DNA of 59,212 nt from Mangrovihabitans endophyticus (GTDB lineage: Bacteria > Actinomycetota > Actinomycetes > Mycobacteriales > Micromonosporaceae): NCBI RefSeq assembly GCF_014646155.1, contig NZ_BMMX01000035.1:1-59212 (forward strand). Direction: 5' to 3'. This document shows positions 15,905 to 24,342 of the stretch, in pieces. The position numbers were made by a program, and so were the translations under genes. The notes under the pieces were generated by a model. The model searched no databases. It was given only the letters and a program-made list of their open reading frames with translations, and was not told where the DNA came from. Each line of letters opens with the position of its first letter. Position 1 is the first letter of the stretch.

Positions 15905-18096
15905 CCCTTCTCCAAATACTCGGCGCGTTCCTCGTCGACAAGCGCGGCGACCGATGCCGCCAGCGCCGGATGCCGGACCAGGTCGGGGTCCCCGGCCACC
16001 AGCTCGGCGGCCTCGGCCCGCGCATCGGTGATCAGCTTGGCGTCGCGCAGCAGCGACAGCAGCCGCAGATGGGAATGCCGCCCGGACTGGGAGGCGCCCA
16101 GCACGTCGCCCTCGCGCCGCTGTTCCAGGTCGATCTCGGACAGTTTGAACCCGTCCGTGGTCGAAGCTACCGCGTCCAGGCGCTCCCGCGCCGGCGTGCC
16201 CTCCGCCGCCTCGGTGACGAGTAGGCAGATGCCCGGTGCCGCGCCCCGGCCGACCCGGCCACGGAGCTGATGCAACTGCGAAACCCCGAACCGGTCCGCG
16301 TCCATGATGATCATGACGGTGGCGTTCGGCACGTCCACACCCACCTCGATCACCGTCGTGGCGACCAGGACGTCCAGGTCACCGGCGGCGAAGCGGCGCA
16401 TCACCGCGTCCTTCTCCTCGGCGGGCAACCTCCCGTGCAGGACACCGATCCGCAAGCCGTGCAGCGGGCCCTCGGCGAGCGCGGGCGCGACGTCGGTGAC
16501 CGCCAGCGGCGGCCGTCGCGCGGACTCGTCGTCCGACGGCGGTTCCTCCTCCCCGTCGGATTCGCCGATGCGCGGGCACACCACGTACGCCTGATGACCG
16601 GCCCGCACCTCCTCGACCAGGCGCCGCCAGGCCCGGTCCAGGAAGGCCGGCCGCTCCGGGGGCACCACATGCGAGGCGATCGGCGAACGTCCGCGCGGCA
16701 ACTGGGACAACGTGGACGTCTCCAGATCGCCGTAGACGGTCATCGCGACCGTACGCGGAATGGGCGTCGCCGTCATGACCAGCACATGCGGCGGCTGCGC
16801 GGCCTTCGCCCGCAACGCGTCCCGCTGCTCGACGCCGAACCGGTGCTGCTCGTCGACCACCACCAGGCCCAGGTCGGCGAACTCGACACCCTCGTACAGC
16901 AGGGCATGCGTACCGACCACGATGCCGGCGCTGCCATCGGAGATCTTCGCCAGCGCGGCCCGCCGGGCGGCGGCCCCCAGCGATCCGGTGACAAGCGTCA
17001 AGGAGGTGCCGGACGGATCGCCGTCCAGCTCCCCCGCGCGGCCCAGCGCGCCGAGCAGCGCACCGATGCCGCGATAGTGCTGCGTGGCAAGCACCTCGGT
17101 GGGCGCCAGCAACGCCGCCTGGCCGCCGGCATCCACCACCTGCAGCATGGCGCGCACCGAGACCAGGGTCTTTCCGGAGCCGACCTCACCCTGCAACAGC
17201 CGGTGCATCGGATGCGGGCGGGCCAGATCCGCGGCGATCTCCTCACCCACCGTGCGCTGGCCGTCGGTCAGTTCGTACGGCAGGACGGCGTCGAACCGCG
17301 ACAACAGCCCCTCGGACCGGAGCGGGCGGGCCACCGCCGGCGATCCGCTCGACCGCGCGCGCCGTTGCGCCAGCGTCAACTGCACCGCGAACGCCTCGTC
17401 CCATTTCAGGCGGAACTTCGCCCGGAACAGGTCCTCTGTGGACGTGGGACGGTGGATCTCCCGCAGTGCGGTGGCGATGCCGACCAGGTTGCGGTTCGCG
17501 CGGACCGCGCCGGGCAGCGGATCGTCCGGCGGCCGGAAGACGTCCAGGACGGTACGCACGCTCTTGGCGATCACCCACGTCGGCACCGCCTGCGCCGCCG
17601 GGTAGACCGGGATCATCGCCCCGGCGAACTCCTCGATCTCCTCCGCGGCCTCGTCCTGTGTGGCGTCGGCACGAAGGAGCTGGTATGCGGGGCCGTTGAG
17701 CTGGCGCTTGCCGCGGAAGTCGGTGACCTTGCCGGCGAACAGGCCCCACCGCCCGGTACGCAACTCCCGCTCCCGCCACGCCTGGTTGAAAAACGTGCAG
17801 GTCAGCGTGGCCCCGGAGCCGTCACCGATGGTGATCTCCAGCATGTTGCCGCGGCGCGCGCGCATCGGCCGTACGGTGGTCGACCGCACCTGCGCGAGCA
17901 GGGTGACCTGTTCGCCGACCTGGAGGCGGCGCATGTCGGTGGGTTCGCCGCGTTCGTCGTACCGCCGTGGGAAGTGATAGATCAGATCGCCGACCGTGTG
18001 CAGGTCGAGGTGGCTGGTGAGCGCCTTGGCCGTACGCTCCCCCAGCGCCTTGCGCAGGGGCGTGTCCATCGTCGTGGCGGTCGTCGTCTCGGTCAC
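15901..18096 (-). CDS. recG: ATP-dependent DNA helicase RecG
   Basis: RecG, 731 residues, regresses stalled forks and processes branched DNA. The N-terminal wedge OB-fold is at about 40-160. The helicase core has Walker A GEVGSGKT, Walker B VVVDEQHRFGVEQ, motif III MTATPIPRT, and motifs V/VI VATTVIEVGVDVPNAT and HQLRGRVGRG. The C-terminal domain ends in the typical lysine region (ADARAEAAELV). The start is GTG overlapping the FakA-like gene by 4 bp (GTGA). A Glu/Asp-rich insert near EEEPPSDDES lies in the helicase C domain. Confidence 0.96.
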   Translation of the reverse strand: MTETTTATTMDTPLRKALGERTAKALTSHLDLHTVGDLIYHFPRRYDERGEPTDMRRLQVGEQVTLLAQVRSTTVRPMRARRGNMLEITIGDGSGATLTCTFFNQAWRERELRTGRWGLFAGKVTDFRGKRQLNGPAYQLLRADATQDEAAEEIEEFAGAMIPVYPAAQAVPTWVIAKSVRTVLDVFRPPDDPLPGAVRANRNLVGIATALREIHRPTSTEDLFRAKFRLKWDEAFAVQLTLAQRRARSSGSPAVARPLRSEGLLSRFDAVLPYELTDGQRTVGEEIAADLARPHPMHRLLQGEVGSGKTLVSVRAMLQVVDAGGQAALLAPTEVLATQHYRGIGALLGALGRAGELDGDPSGTSLTLVTGSLGAAARRAALAKISDGSAGIVVGTHALLYEGVEFADLGLVVVDEQHRFGVEQRDALRAKAAQPPHVLVMTATPIPRTVAMTVYGDLETSTLSQLPRGRSPIASHVVPPERPAFLDRAWRRLVEEVRAGHQAYVVCPRIGESDGEEEPPSDDESARRPPLAVTDVAPALAEGPLHGLRIGVLHGRLPAEEKDAVMRRFAAGDLDVLVATTVIEVGVDVPNATVMIIMDADRFGVSQLHQLRGRVGRGAAPGICLLVTEAAEGTPARERLDAVASTTDGFKLSEIDLEQRREGDVLGASQSGRHSHLRLLSLLRDAKLITDARAEAAELVAGDPDLVRHPALAASVAALVDEERAEYLEKG

Positions 18097-19877
18097 TCGA
18101 CTCCTACCAATAGGTGATATCGCGGTTGTCCGCCGGTGTAGCACTGGATCTCCGCGAACGGCCACGCCGAGGACACGTGCGTGCGCAGCGTCTGTTCCAG
18201 ATCGGACGGGGCGTCCGCGCCCAGCACCAGCGTGACCAGCTCGCCACCGCCGCCGAGCATCCGGTCCAGCAGGCTGCGGCAGACGTCGGCCATGTCACGG
18301 CCGATCACATGCACCTCGCCGTCGAGCAGGCCGAGGAGATCGCCGGGGCGGCACCGCCCGGCCATCGTGAGCGCTTCCCGGTGGGCGGTGCAGACCTCGC
18401 CGTACCGGCACGCACCGGCGGCCTCGGCCATCGCGATCACGTCCTCGGCGAACGGGCGTTGCGCGTCACGGACGGCCAGGGCGGCGAGCGCCTGCACCGG
18501 AGACCGGGTGGGCACCACGCTCACCGGCGTGCCACCCTCGCTCGCCTCCCGGGCGGCGACCGTGGCCACGGCGAGCGTGTTGGCGTCGTTGGGCAGCAGC
18601 ACGATCTGGACGGCGCCGGTGGCGCGCACCGCCTCCAGCAGATCGGCGGGTGACGGGTTCCGGTCGACGACGGTGGCGCCCTCGGCCGCGAACAGAGCGG
18701 TCAGCCCGTCCCCGGCGGCGACCACGACCGCGGCGCGAGCGGGGGCACCGTCCGATGAAGCGTCGTCCGATGAAGCGTCGTCCGACGGGGTGTCGTCCGG
18801 TGGGGCGTGGTCCGGTGGGGCGTGGTCCGGTGGGACGTCGTCCGACGGGGCGTCGTCCAACGGGTCGTCGTCCGGCGGGTGCCGGCCATCCTCCAGACGT
18901 GTCACCACGATGCGGTGCGGGCGGCCAGCCTCCACGCCGGCCTCCACGGCGGCGCCCACGTCGGGGGTGTGGACGTGCACGTTCCAGGTCGGAACGGAAC
19001 CCTCGCCGGTGCCGACCACGACCACCGAATCGCCGATCCGGTCCAGCTCCTCTCGAAGCAGCGCGACCGCGGGCGGGGTGGCGTCCAAGAGGTATTGCAC
19101 TTCGTACCCGAAATCGGCGACGGCGCCCGGTCCGCAGAGCGCGTCGTCCGCGGGCCGGTCGTTGTCCGCGGGCCGGGTGGCGTGCGGCTGCCCCGTGGAT
19201 CGTTTCCGCTCGGCCGCCGCCCCGCCGTCTTGCTCGGGCTCGTCCTTGAGCGCCTCGACCAGAGCGTCCAGCAGCAGCACCAAGCCTCGCCCACCGGCGT
19301 CCACCACGCCGGCCCGTGCCAGGTCCGGTAGCTGCTGCGGGGTGCGCGCCAAGGCGTCCGCCGCCGCCCGTGCCGCGGCCCGCGCCGTGACGATCAGATC
19401 GTTCGAACTGACCTGCACGGCGGCGTCCGCGGCGGCGGCGACCACGGACAGCACCGTGCCCTCAACCGGCCGGGCCACGGCCGCGTAGGCCGCCTCGCTC
19501 GCGGTCCGCAACGCAACCGCGAGCTCACCGCCGCGGACGGCGGCCGGCGTGGCCAAGGTGTCGGCCATGCCGCGCAGAATCTGCGAAACGATCACACCGC
19601 TGTTGCCCCTGGCACCGAGCAGCGCACCCCTGGCCATCCGCCGCATCGCCCGGCCGAGCGGGGTGGGCTGCGGCCCGGACGCATCGACGTCGGACGGCTC
19701 CGGGTCGGACAACGCCTCGGAGGCCGAGGTGAGCGTCAGCACCAGGTTGGTGCCGGTGTCACCGTCCGGAACCGGATAGACGTTCAGCTCGTCGATCTCG
19801 CGCTGATGCGCCCGCAGCGATGCGAGCCCACGACGGCACCAGCGGCGTACCGCGGGAACGTCGAGGGCGTCGAGCAC
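18093..19877 (-). CDS. DAK2 domain protein, FakA/YloV-like fatty acid kinase family
   Basis: A 594-residue protein of the DAK2/YloV family. In Firmicutes FakA phosphorylates fatty acids bound to FakB; no DegV-type FakB gene is visible here, so that activity is inference. The N-terminal DhaL-type nucleotide domain has NVYPVPDGDTGTN (Asp38/Asp40 for Mg2+) and GARGNSGVIVSQILRG. The C-terminal half resembles the YloV C-domain (VVPTRSPVQALAAL near the end). Between them is an Asp/Pro/Ser insert built of 5-residue repeats (about 331-375). The GTG start has TACGAT six bases before it and no Shine-Dalgarno, suggesting a leaderless mRNA. It is followed by recG with a 4-bp overlap. Confidence 0.85.
   Translation of the reverse strand: MLDALDVPAVRRWCRRGLASLRAHQREIDELNVYPVPDGDTGTNLVLTLTSASEALSDPEPSDVDASGPQPTPLGRAMRRMARGALLGARGNSGVIVSQILRGMADTLATPAAVRGGELAVALRTASEAAYAAVARPVEGTVLSVVAAAADAAVQVSSNDLIVTARAAARAAADALARTPQQLPDLARAGVVDAGGRGLVLLLDALVEALKDEPEQDGGAAAERKRSTGQPHATRPADNDRPADDALCGPGAVADFGYEVQYLLDATPPAVALLREELDRIGDSVVVVGTGEGSVPTWNVHVHTPDVGAAVEAGVEAGRPHRIVVTRLEDGRHPPDDDPLDDAPSDDVPPDHAPPDHAPPDDTPSDDASSDDASSDGAPARAAVVVAAGDGLTALFAAEGATVVDRNPSPADLLEAVRATGAVQIVLLPNDANTLAVATVAAREASEGGTPVSVVPTRSPVQALAALAVRDAQRPFAEDVIAMAEAAGACRYGEVCTAHREALTMAGRCRPGDLLGLLDGEVHVIGRDMADVCRSLLDRMLGGGGELVTLVLGADAPSDLEQTLRTHVSSAWPFAEIQCYTGGQPRYHLLVGVE
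18751..18885. repeat. nine 15-bp tandem repeats inside the FakA-like gene
   Basis: Nine consecutive in-frame 15-nt units of the type TCCGNNGGGGCGTCG encode pentapeptides such as PPDHA, PSDDA and SSDDA. Units 1-2 and units 4-5 are identical pairs, a sign of recent slippage. Being a multiple of three, changes in copy number would keep the frame. Confidence 0.9.
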
Positions 19878-19936
19878 GGCAAAATCGTACTAACGAGCAC
19901 CGACATTCCTCTCGGCAAGCCGCTTCGCCAGGGGGA

Positions 19937-19967
19937 TTCGCCGGGTCAGCACGGCATCGGGTACCCT
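19937..19967 (+). promoter_or_regulatory. candidate rpmB promoter
   Basis: TTCGCC (19937-19942) and TACCCT (19962-19967), 19-bp spacer, 64 bp upstream of the rpmB GTG. Weak -35 and long spacing make this tentative. Confidence 0.25.
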
Positions 19968-20030
19968 GGTCGGGTTGCCTGCGGCCGAGCCGCGAGGCGC
20001 CCGCGATCGAATCAATCTCAGGAGTACCCC

Positions 20031-20222
20031 GTGGCTAGCGTGTGCGACGTCTGTGGCAAGGGACCGGGCTTCGGCCACAACGTGTCCCACTCGCACCGGC
20101 GGACCAACCGCCGCTGGAACCCGAACATTCAGTCGGTGCGCACCCCGGCCGGCGGCGGCACCACCAAGAAGCTGAAGGTCTGCACCTCGTGCATCAAGGC
20201 CGGCAAGGTCGTTCGCGCCTGA
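20031..20222 (+). CDS. rpmB: 50S ribosomal protein L28, zinc-binding form
   Basis: L28, 63 residues: MASVCDVCGKGPGFGHNVSHSHRRTNRRW, then VCTSCIKAGKVVRA. The two CxxC pairs (CDVC, CTSC) make it the zinc-containing C+ paralogue; whether a zinc-free copy exists elsewhere cannot be seen. The start is a GTG with AGGAG at 20020-20024. It is divergent from the FakA-like gene, as in many actinobacteria. Confidence 0.97.
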   Translation: MASVCDVCGKGPGFGHNVSHSHRRTNRRWNPNIQSVRTPAGGGTTKKLKVCTSCIKAGKVVRA

Positions 20223-20236
20223 CCTGGCTTGATCAA

Positions 20237-20262
20237 CGCCCCTGGGCCGCGGCCCAGGGGCG
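20237..20262 (+). terminator. rpmB terminator
   Basis: A perfect 26-nt palindrome (CGCCCCTGGGCC, GC centre, GGCCCAGGGGCG) begins 15 bp after the rpmB stop and is followed by CTTTCG. A strong intrinsic terminator shape, though the T-run is short. Confidence 0.8.
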
Positions 20263-20341
20263 CTTTCGTGTGTCCACCCCCACCCGTTACCCCCACCAGG
20301 CCCCCCCCACCAGGCCCCGCGCGTCCACCCCCACCCAAGGC

Positions 20342-20419
20342 GCGTCGATCTTGAACTTAGCGGGCCCGAAACGCCCCGACGAGTCCGACATATCGGACCC
20401 AAAAGTCCAAGATCGACGC
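20342..20419. repeat. 78-bp dispersed inverted-repeat element, copy A
   Basis: Terminal arms start GCGTCGATCTTG and end CAAGATCGACGC (20342-20353, 20408-20419); the match extends to about 16 of 18 bases per side. An inner hairpin GTCCGA/TCGGAC lies at 20383-20398. Two more elements of exactly the same length and ends occur at 58873 and 59000. It sits in the rpmB-GNAT gap, flanked by C-rich low-complexity sequence. Confidence 0.8.
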
Positions 20420-20490
20420 ACTGTGGGCACGACCGCGTCGACGCGGGGTCGGGCGTGGGGGGCGGGGTCGGGCCGGGGGGGGCGGGGGCG

Positions 20491-20949
20491 TCAGAGGTCC
20501 CGGGCGTAGGAGCGGACTCCGTCCTCCCCCGCGTAATGCCCGAAGTCCGCGATCCGTCGATAGCCCGCGGACTCGTACAGCGCGATCGCCTCCGGCTGCA
20601 GGTAGCCCGTCTCCAGGATCATCCGGCCGCAGCCGGCCACCCGCGCCGATTCTTCGATCGTCGCCAGCATGCGTCGCGCCACCCCGAGGCCGCGGGCCGC
20701 TGGCGTGGTGAACATCCGCTTGAGCTCGGCGTCCGAGCCGTGCCTGCGCCAGCCTCCCGAGCCGACGAGCGTGCCGTCGCGCACCGCCACGAAGAAAGCG
20801 CCGTCGGGCGGGTCGAAGTCGCTCATCGTCACGGGCGTGTCGTCGCCGCTGCCGCCGTAGCGTTGTGACAGGTCGGCCAGCGCCTCCGCGACCACCTTCT
20901 GCACTTCCGGCGACTCGAACCGGGCAGGGCGTATCTCGATGTCACTCAC
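20491..20949 (-). CDS. GNAT family N-acetyltransferase
   Basis: A 152-residue GNAT acetyltransferase. The acetyl-CoA pyrophosphate loop is TTPAARGLGVARRML (about 82-96), followed by LETGYLQPEAIALYESAGYRRI, the typical C-terminal beta-alpha segment. The acceptor is unknown. It starts with GTG 15 bp after thiL and is probably co-transcribed with it. Confidence 0.88.
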   Translation of the reverse strand: MSDIEIRPARFESPEVQKVVAEALADLSQRYGGSGDDTPVTMSDFDPPDGAFFVAVRDGTLVGSGGWRRHGSDAELKRMFTTPAARGLGVARRMLATIEESARVAGCGRMILETGYLQPEAIALYESAGYRRIADFGHYAGEDGVRSYARDL

Positions 20950-20964
20950 GTCCGCAAACGGTAA

Positions 20965-21903
20965 TCACCGGAAGTGGTCCCAGCCCATACCACCCTGCCA
21001 CTCCCGGCGGTCCACGGTGACGCCGGTGCCCTCGTGCACCGCCCCGATGATGCGCCAGTTCTCCGGCAGCGTCACGCTCGGCGGGAACGTCGCCACCAAC
21101 GCGTGGTCGTCGCCGCCGGTCAGCACCCAGACGTACGGGTCCACGCCCAGCGCGCTCGCCGCGTCGCGCATCTGTTCCGGCACGGTGAAGGCCTCCCGGC
21201 GCACGTCGATGCCCACCACGCTGGCGGTCGCCACGTGCCCGAGATCCTGCAACAGCCCGTCCGACACGTCGATCATCGCGGTGGCGCCGAGCCGGGCCGC
21301 CGCCGTGCCCGCCGCGTAGGGCACCTGCGGACGCCGGTACGCCTCGACGAACGCCTTGGGCGTGCGGAAGCCGCGGGACAGCACGGCGTATCCGGCCGCC
21401 GCGTGCCCGGTGCGCCCGGCGAGGGCCACCACGTCGCCCGGTTGCGCGCCGCTGCGCAGCACCGGAGCGGCCCCGCGCAGGTCTCCCAGGGCGGTCACCG
21501 CGACGGTCAGCGTCGCGCTGGCCGACATGTCCCCGCCCACCACGCTGGCGCCGACCAGCCCGGCTTCCGCGGACAGCCCGCCGGCCAGTTCCTCGGCCCA
21601 GGAGACGTCCAGGTCGGTCGGCACGCAGAGGCCGACCAGCAGCGCGGTGGGCTGTGCGCCCATGGCCACGATGTCGGCCAGGTTCGCCGCGGCAGCGCGG
21701 TGTCCCACGTCGGCGGCGCCGGACCAGTCCCGGCGGAAGTGCCGGCCTTCCACCAACATGTCGGTGCTCGCCACCATCCGGCCGTCCGGCGCGGCCACCA
21801 CGGCGGCGTCGTCACCCGGTCCGAGCAGTGCTCCCTGACCGGAATCGAGCCGCGCGACGATCCGGGCTATCAACCCGAACTCCCCCGTCTCCGCGATGCT
21901 CAC
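20965..21903 (-). CDS. thiL: thiamine-monophosphate kinase
   Basis: ThiL, 312 residues, phosphorylates thiamine phosphate to thiamine diphosphate. Motifs: GEFGLIARIVARL, LGPGDDAAVV (metal/ATP), STDMLVEGRHFRRDW, NLADIVAMGAQP, GGDMSAS and the late SDGLLQDLGHVA and GGDDHALVATF. The start ATG has AAAGGGG upstream. It is divergent from the Lrp-like gene. Confidence 0.95.
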   Translation of the reverse strand: MSIAETGEFGLIARIVARLDSGQGALLGPGDDAAVVAAPDGRMVASTDMLVEGRHFRRDWSGAADVGHRAAAANLADIVAMGAQPTALLVGLCVPTDLDVSWAEELAGGLSAEAGLVGASVVGGDMSASATLTVAVTALGDLRGAAPVLRSGAQPGDVVALAGRTGHAAAGYAVLSRGFRTPKAFVEAYRRPQVPYAAGTAAARLGATAMIDVSDGLLQDLGHVATASVVGIDVRREAFTVPEQMRDAASALGVDPYVWVLTGGDDHALVATFPPSVTLPENWRIIGAVHEGTGVTVDRREWQGGMGWDHFR

Positions 21904-22044
21904 GGCAGCCCCTTTCTCTCAATGAGGATTGTTCGGCGCAATCTCGACCACCGCTCCGCTGGTCGAGGGACGCCCTGAATTCCCCTCGATGCGTACGGTA
22001 GTTTCACGTTCAGGTCATGGGTGACGGCGGATTGGAGTCGGATT

Positions 22045-22278
22045 GTGGTCCAGGCATACATCCTGATCCAGACCGAGGTCGGGAAGGCCCGTGACGTGGC
22101 CGCAGCGATCGGCAAAATCGACGGAGTGGTCCGGGTTGACGCGGTCACCGGACCGTATGACGTGGTGGTGCTGACCGAGGCGCACACAGTGGACGAGATG
22201 GGCCGACTCATTGTGAGCAAAGTCCAGTACGTGCCGGGCATCACGCGGACGCTCACCTGTTCCGTGGTAAATCTCTGA
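22045..22278 (+). CDS. stand-alone Lrp/AsnC ligand-binding domain protein
   Basis: A 77-residue protein consisting only of the AsnC/RAM ligand-binding domain (VVQAYILIQTEVGKARDVAAAI, IDGVVRVDAVTGPYDVVVLTEA, VPGITRTLTCSVV); no helix-turn-helix is present. Such stand-alone proteins can form mixed oligomers with full Lrp proteins or bind amino acids on their own. GGAG lies eight bases before the GTG at 22045; the longer frame from 22021 adds MTADWSRI with no matching ribosome-binding site. Two bp separate it from the DUF3515 gene. Confidence 0.88.
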   Translation: MVQAYILIQTEVGKARDVAAAIGKIDGVVRVDAVTGPYDVVVLTEAHTVDEMGRLIVSKVQYVPGITRTLTCSVVNL

Positions 22279-22279
22279 C

Positions 22280-22942
22280 ATGGTCGATCAGAAAACCCGC
22301 CCGCCCGCCGATCACACCCGCGGGGCGGCGATCTGGGCCACCGTCATCGCCGTTCCGGTGGCCGTGCTCGTGGGTTTTCTGATTCTCACCAGGATCGTGC
22401 CGCACGCGGACAGTTCCGCCGAGCCTTCCGCGTCGCTCGGCGCGCCGAGCGCGTCGCCCGGCGCTGCGGGAGCGGGCGACGACGGGACCGGCGGCACCGG
22501 GCCGGCGGTCCCGATGGATGCGCCGACGTTGTCCGACCGCGACCAGCAGGTCTGCCTGGCGGTCACGTCGCAGCTCCCGGCCACCGTGCGCAACCTGCCG
22601 GCCCGGAAGGTGTCCGCCGGGCCGGAACAGAACGCCGCGTACGGCACTCCCCCGCTGACCGTGGCCTGCGGGGTCACCCGCCCGACGATGTGCGCGTCGC
22701 CGGAGCGCACCGGCGACTGCGTGCCCCTGGACGCCGAGCTGCTGAACATGAACCGGGTCTGCTGGTATCCCGAGCAGGTCGCCGGCGGCACCGCGTTCAC
22801 CACGCTCGACCGGGAGGTGCCGGTGCGGGTCACCGTCCCGAAGTCGTACCAGCAGGCGGCCCAATGGGCGAACGAGTTCTCCGACATCGTGGTGCAGACC
22901 GACAAGTCCGTGACCGAGGGCGTGCCGTCCGGCTGCGTGTGA
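22280..22942 (+). CDS. DUF3515 membrane-anchored protein
   Basis: A 220-residue protein with one transmembrane segment (about 18-40, IWATVIAVPVAVLVGFLILTRI), a Ser/Ala/Gly-rich linker, then the DUF3515 domain with conserved Cys residues (QVCLAVTSQLP, VACGVTRP, DCVPLDAELLNMNRVCWYPEQ). The family is actinobacterial and commonly sits beside thiL, ddl and rpmB; function unknown. Convergent with ddl, 38 bp apart. Confidence 0.85.
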   Translation: MVDQKTRPPADHTRGAAIWATVIAVPVAVLVGFLILTRIVPHADSSAEPSASLGAPSASPGAAGAGDDGTGGTGPAVPMDAPTLSDRDQQVCLAVTSQLPATVRNLPARKVSAGPEQNAAYGTPPLTVACGVTRPTMCASPERTGDCVPLDAELLNMNRVCWYPEQVAGGTAFTTLDREVPVRVTVPKSYQQAAQWANEFSDIVVQTDKSVTEGVPSGCV

Positions 22943-22980
22943 CCGCCCGCCGGCCGAGCCCCGGGATCAGTGAACCTTTG

Positions 22981-24078
22981 TCAGTGCAGCCCGGTGCCCC
23001 GGCTCAGCGCAGTGCGGATCAGCCGGTCGATCATCTTCGGGTATTCCAGGCCGGTCGCCGCCCACATGAGCGGGAACATGGACCTGGGGGTGAAGCCGGG
23101 CATGGTGTTGATTTCGTTCAGCAGCACCTGCTGATCGTCGGTGACGAAGAAGTCGACCCGGGCCAGGCCAGCGCAGTCCAGCGCGGTGAAGGTGCGCCGC
23201 GCGTACTCCTGGACCTGCCGGGTCACCTCCGCGGGCAGGTCGGCCGGCAGCCGGTAGGCGTCGCCGTCCTCCAGATATTTCGCTTCAAAGTCGTAGAACT
23301 CATGACCGGACACCACGATCTCGGCTAGCAGCGACGCCTCCGGCGCGCCGCCCGCTTCGCCTTCCAGCACGCCGCATTCGATCTCCCGGCCCACGATCGC
23401 GGCCTCCACCAACACCTTCGGGTCGATCTGCCGGGCCTCGGCGACGGCCGCGTCCAGCTCCGCCCAATCGCTCACCTTGTTGATCCCGTACGAGGATCCG
23501 GCGCGCGACGGCTTCACGAACACCGGAAGCCCGAGCCGCTCCTTGTCGGCTTCGCTGAGCGAGCAGCCGGCGCGCAGCACCGCGTACGGCCCGACCGGGA
23601 TGCCCTCCGCGGCGGCCAGCTTCTTGGTGAATTCCTTGTCCATCCCGGCCGCGGAGGCGAAGACGTTGGCCCCGACATACGGGACGCCGGCCATCTCCAG
23701 CATGCCCTGGATGGTCCCGTCCTCACCGTACGCGCCGTGCAGGACCGGGAAGACCACGTCCACACCGGCCAGTGAGCTGACGCCGTCGGCCGGGTCGACC
23801 ACCATCAGACCGTTGGACGTCGGGTCGGCGGGCAGCACCACCGCGGCGCCGGACTGACCGGTGATCTCGGGCAGCCTGCCGTCCGCGATGGACAGCCGGC
23901 TCGGATCGGCGGTGGGCAGCACCCATGCACCCTCCCGGGTGATGCCGACCGGCACGACCTCGTAGGCGTCCGGGTCCAGCGCGCCCAGCACGCTGCCCGC
24001 GCTCACGCAGGAAATGGCGTGCTCGGTGCTGCGCCCGCCGAACACCACGGCGACGCGGGTCTTCCGAGGGGTCGTCAT
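22981..24078 (-). CDS. ddl: D-alanine-D-alanine ligase
   Basis: Ddl, 365 residues, joins two D-alanines for the peptidoglycan precursor. It is an ATP-grasp enzyme: N-domain VAVVFGGRSTEHAISC, LHGAYGEDGTIQGMLE, LPVFVKPSRAGSSYGI, IEALVEAAIVGREIECGVLEG-type core and the late RVDFFVTDDQQVLLNEINTMPGFT. The conserved Glu of RSTEH and the LNEINTMPG loop are intact. The start MTTPRKTR has AGGA four bases upstream; in-frame starts at 24102 or 24153 would add non-conserved residues. Confidence 0.95.
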   Translation of the reverse strand: MTTPRKTRVAVVFGGRSTEHAISCVSAGSVLGALDPDAYEVVPVGITREGAWVLPTADPSRLSIADGRLPEITGQSGAAVVLPADPTSNGLMVVDPADGVSSLAGVDVVFPVLHGAYGEDGTIQGMLEMAGVPYVGANVFASAAGMDKEFTKKLAAAEGIPVGPYAVLRAGCSLSEADKERLGLPVFVKPSRAGSSYGINKVSDWAELDAAVAEARQIDPKVLVEAAIVGREIECGVLEGEAGGAPEASLLAEIVVSGHEFYDFEAKYLEDGDAYRLPADLPAEVTRQVQEYARRTFTALDCAGLARVDFFVTDDQQVLLNEINTMPGFTPRSMFPLMWAATGLEYPKMIDRLIRTALSRGTGLH

Positions 24079-24342
24079 GTCGTCCTGGCCTCTCGTGTGC
24101 ATCGGATCCCGATTGCGGGTCATGGCGGGGCTGACCCTACTCTCCGTAGACAACTAAGGGGATCTCGACCGGTCACCGGCATCACAACGAGACAGTGTGT
24201 ACAGCAGGACTGCACTGTCAGTGCTCGCCGCGTTGACACGTTTTCGGGAGGCCGCCTCGCCCGCCGCCCGGTTTCCCTGGAGTCGGACGTTCGCGTTGCC
24301 CGCCCACCGGGCAAGTACCGCAACGGATCAAGGGAGACGAAC

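Noticed and set aside
18751..18885. Tandem repeats considered as a CRISPR array
   Set aside because: The units are contiguous 15-mers without spacers and are in frame with the protein.
22021..22044. Longer start for the Lrp-type protein (MTADWSRI)
   Set aside because: The family begins at VVQAYIL and a GGAG lies correctly spaced before GTG 22045.
24191..24219. Inverted repeat GACAGTG...CACTGTC between ddl and the lipoprotein gene
   Set aside because: Arms of only 7 bp with a 15-bp centre and no clear promoter beside it; recorded but too weak to call an operator.
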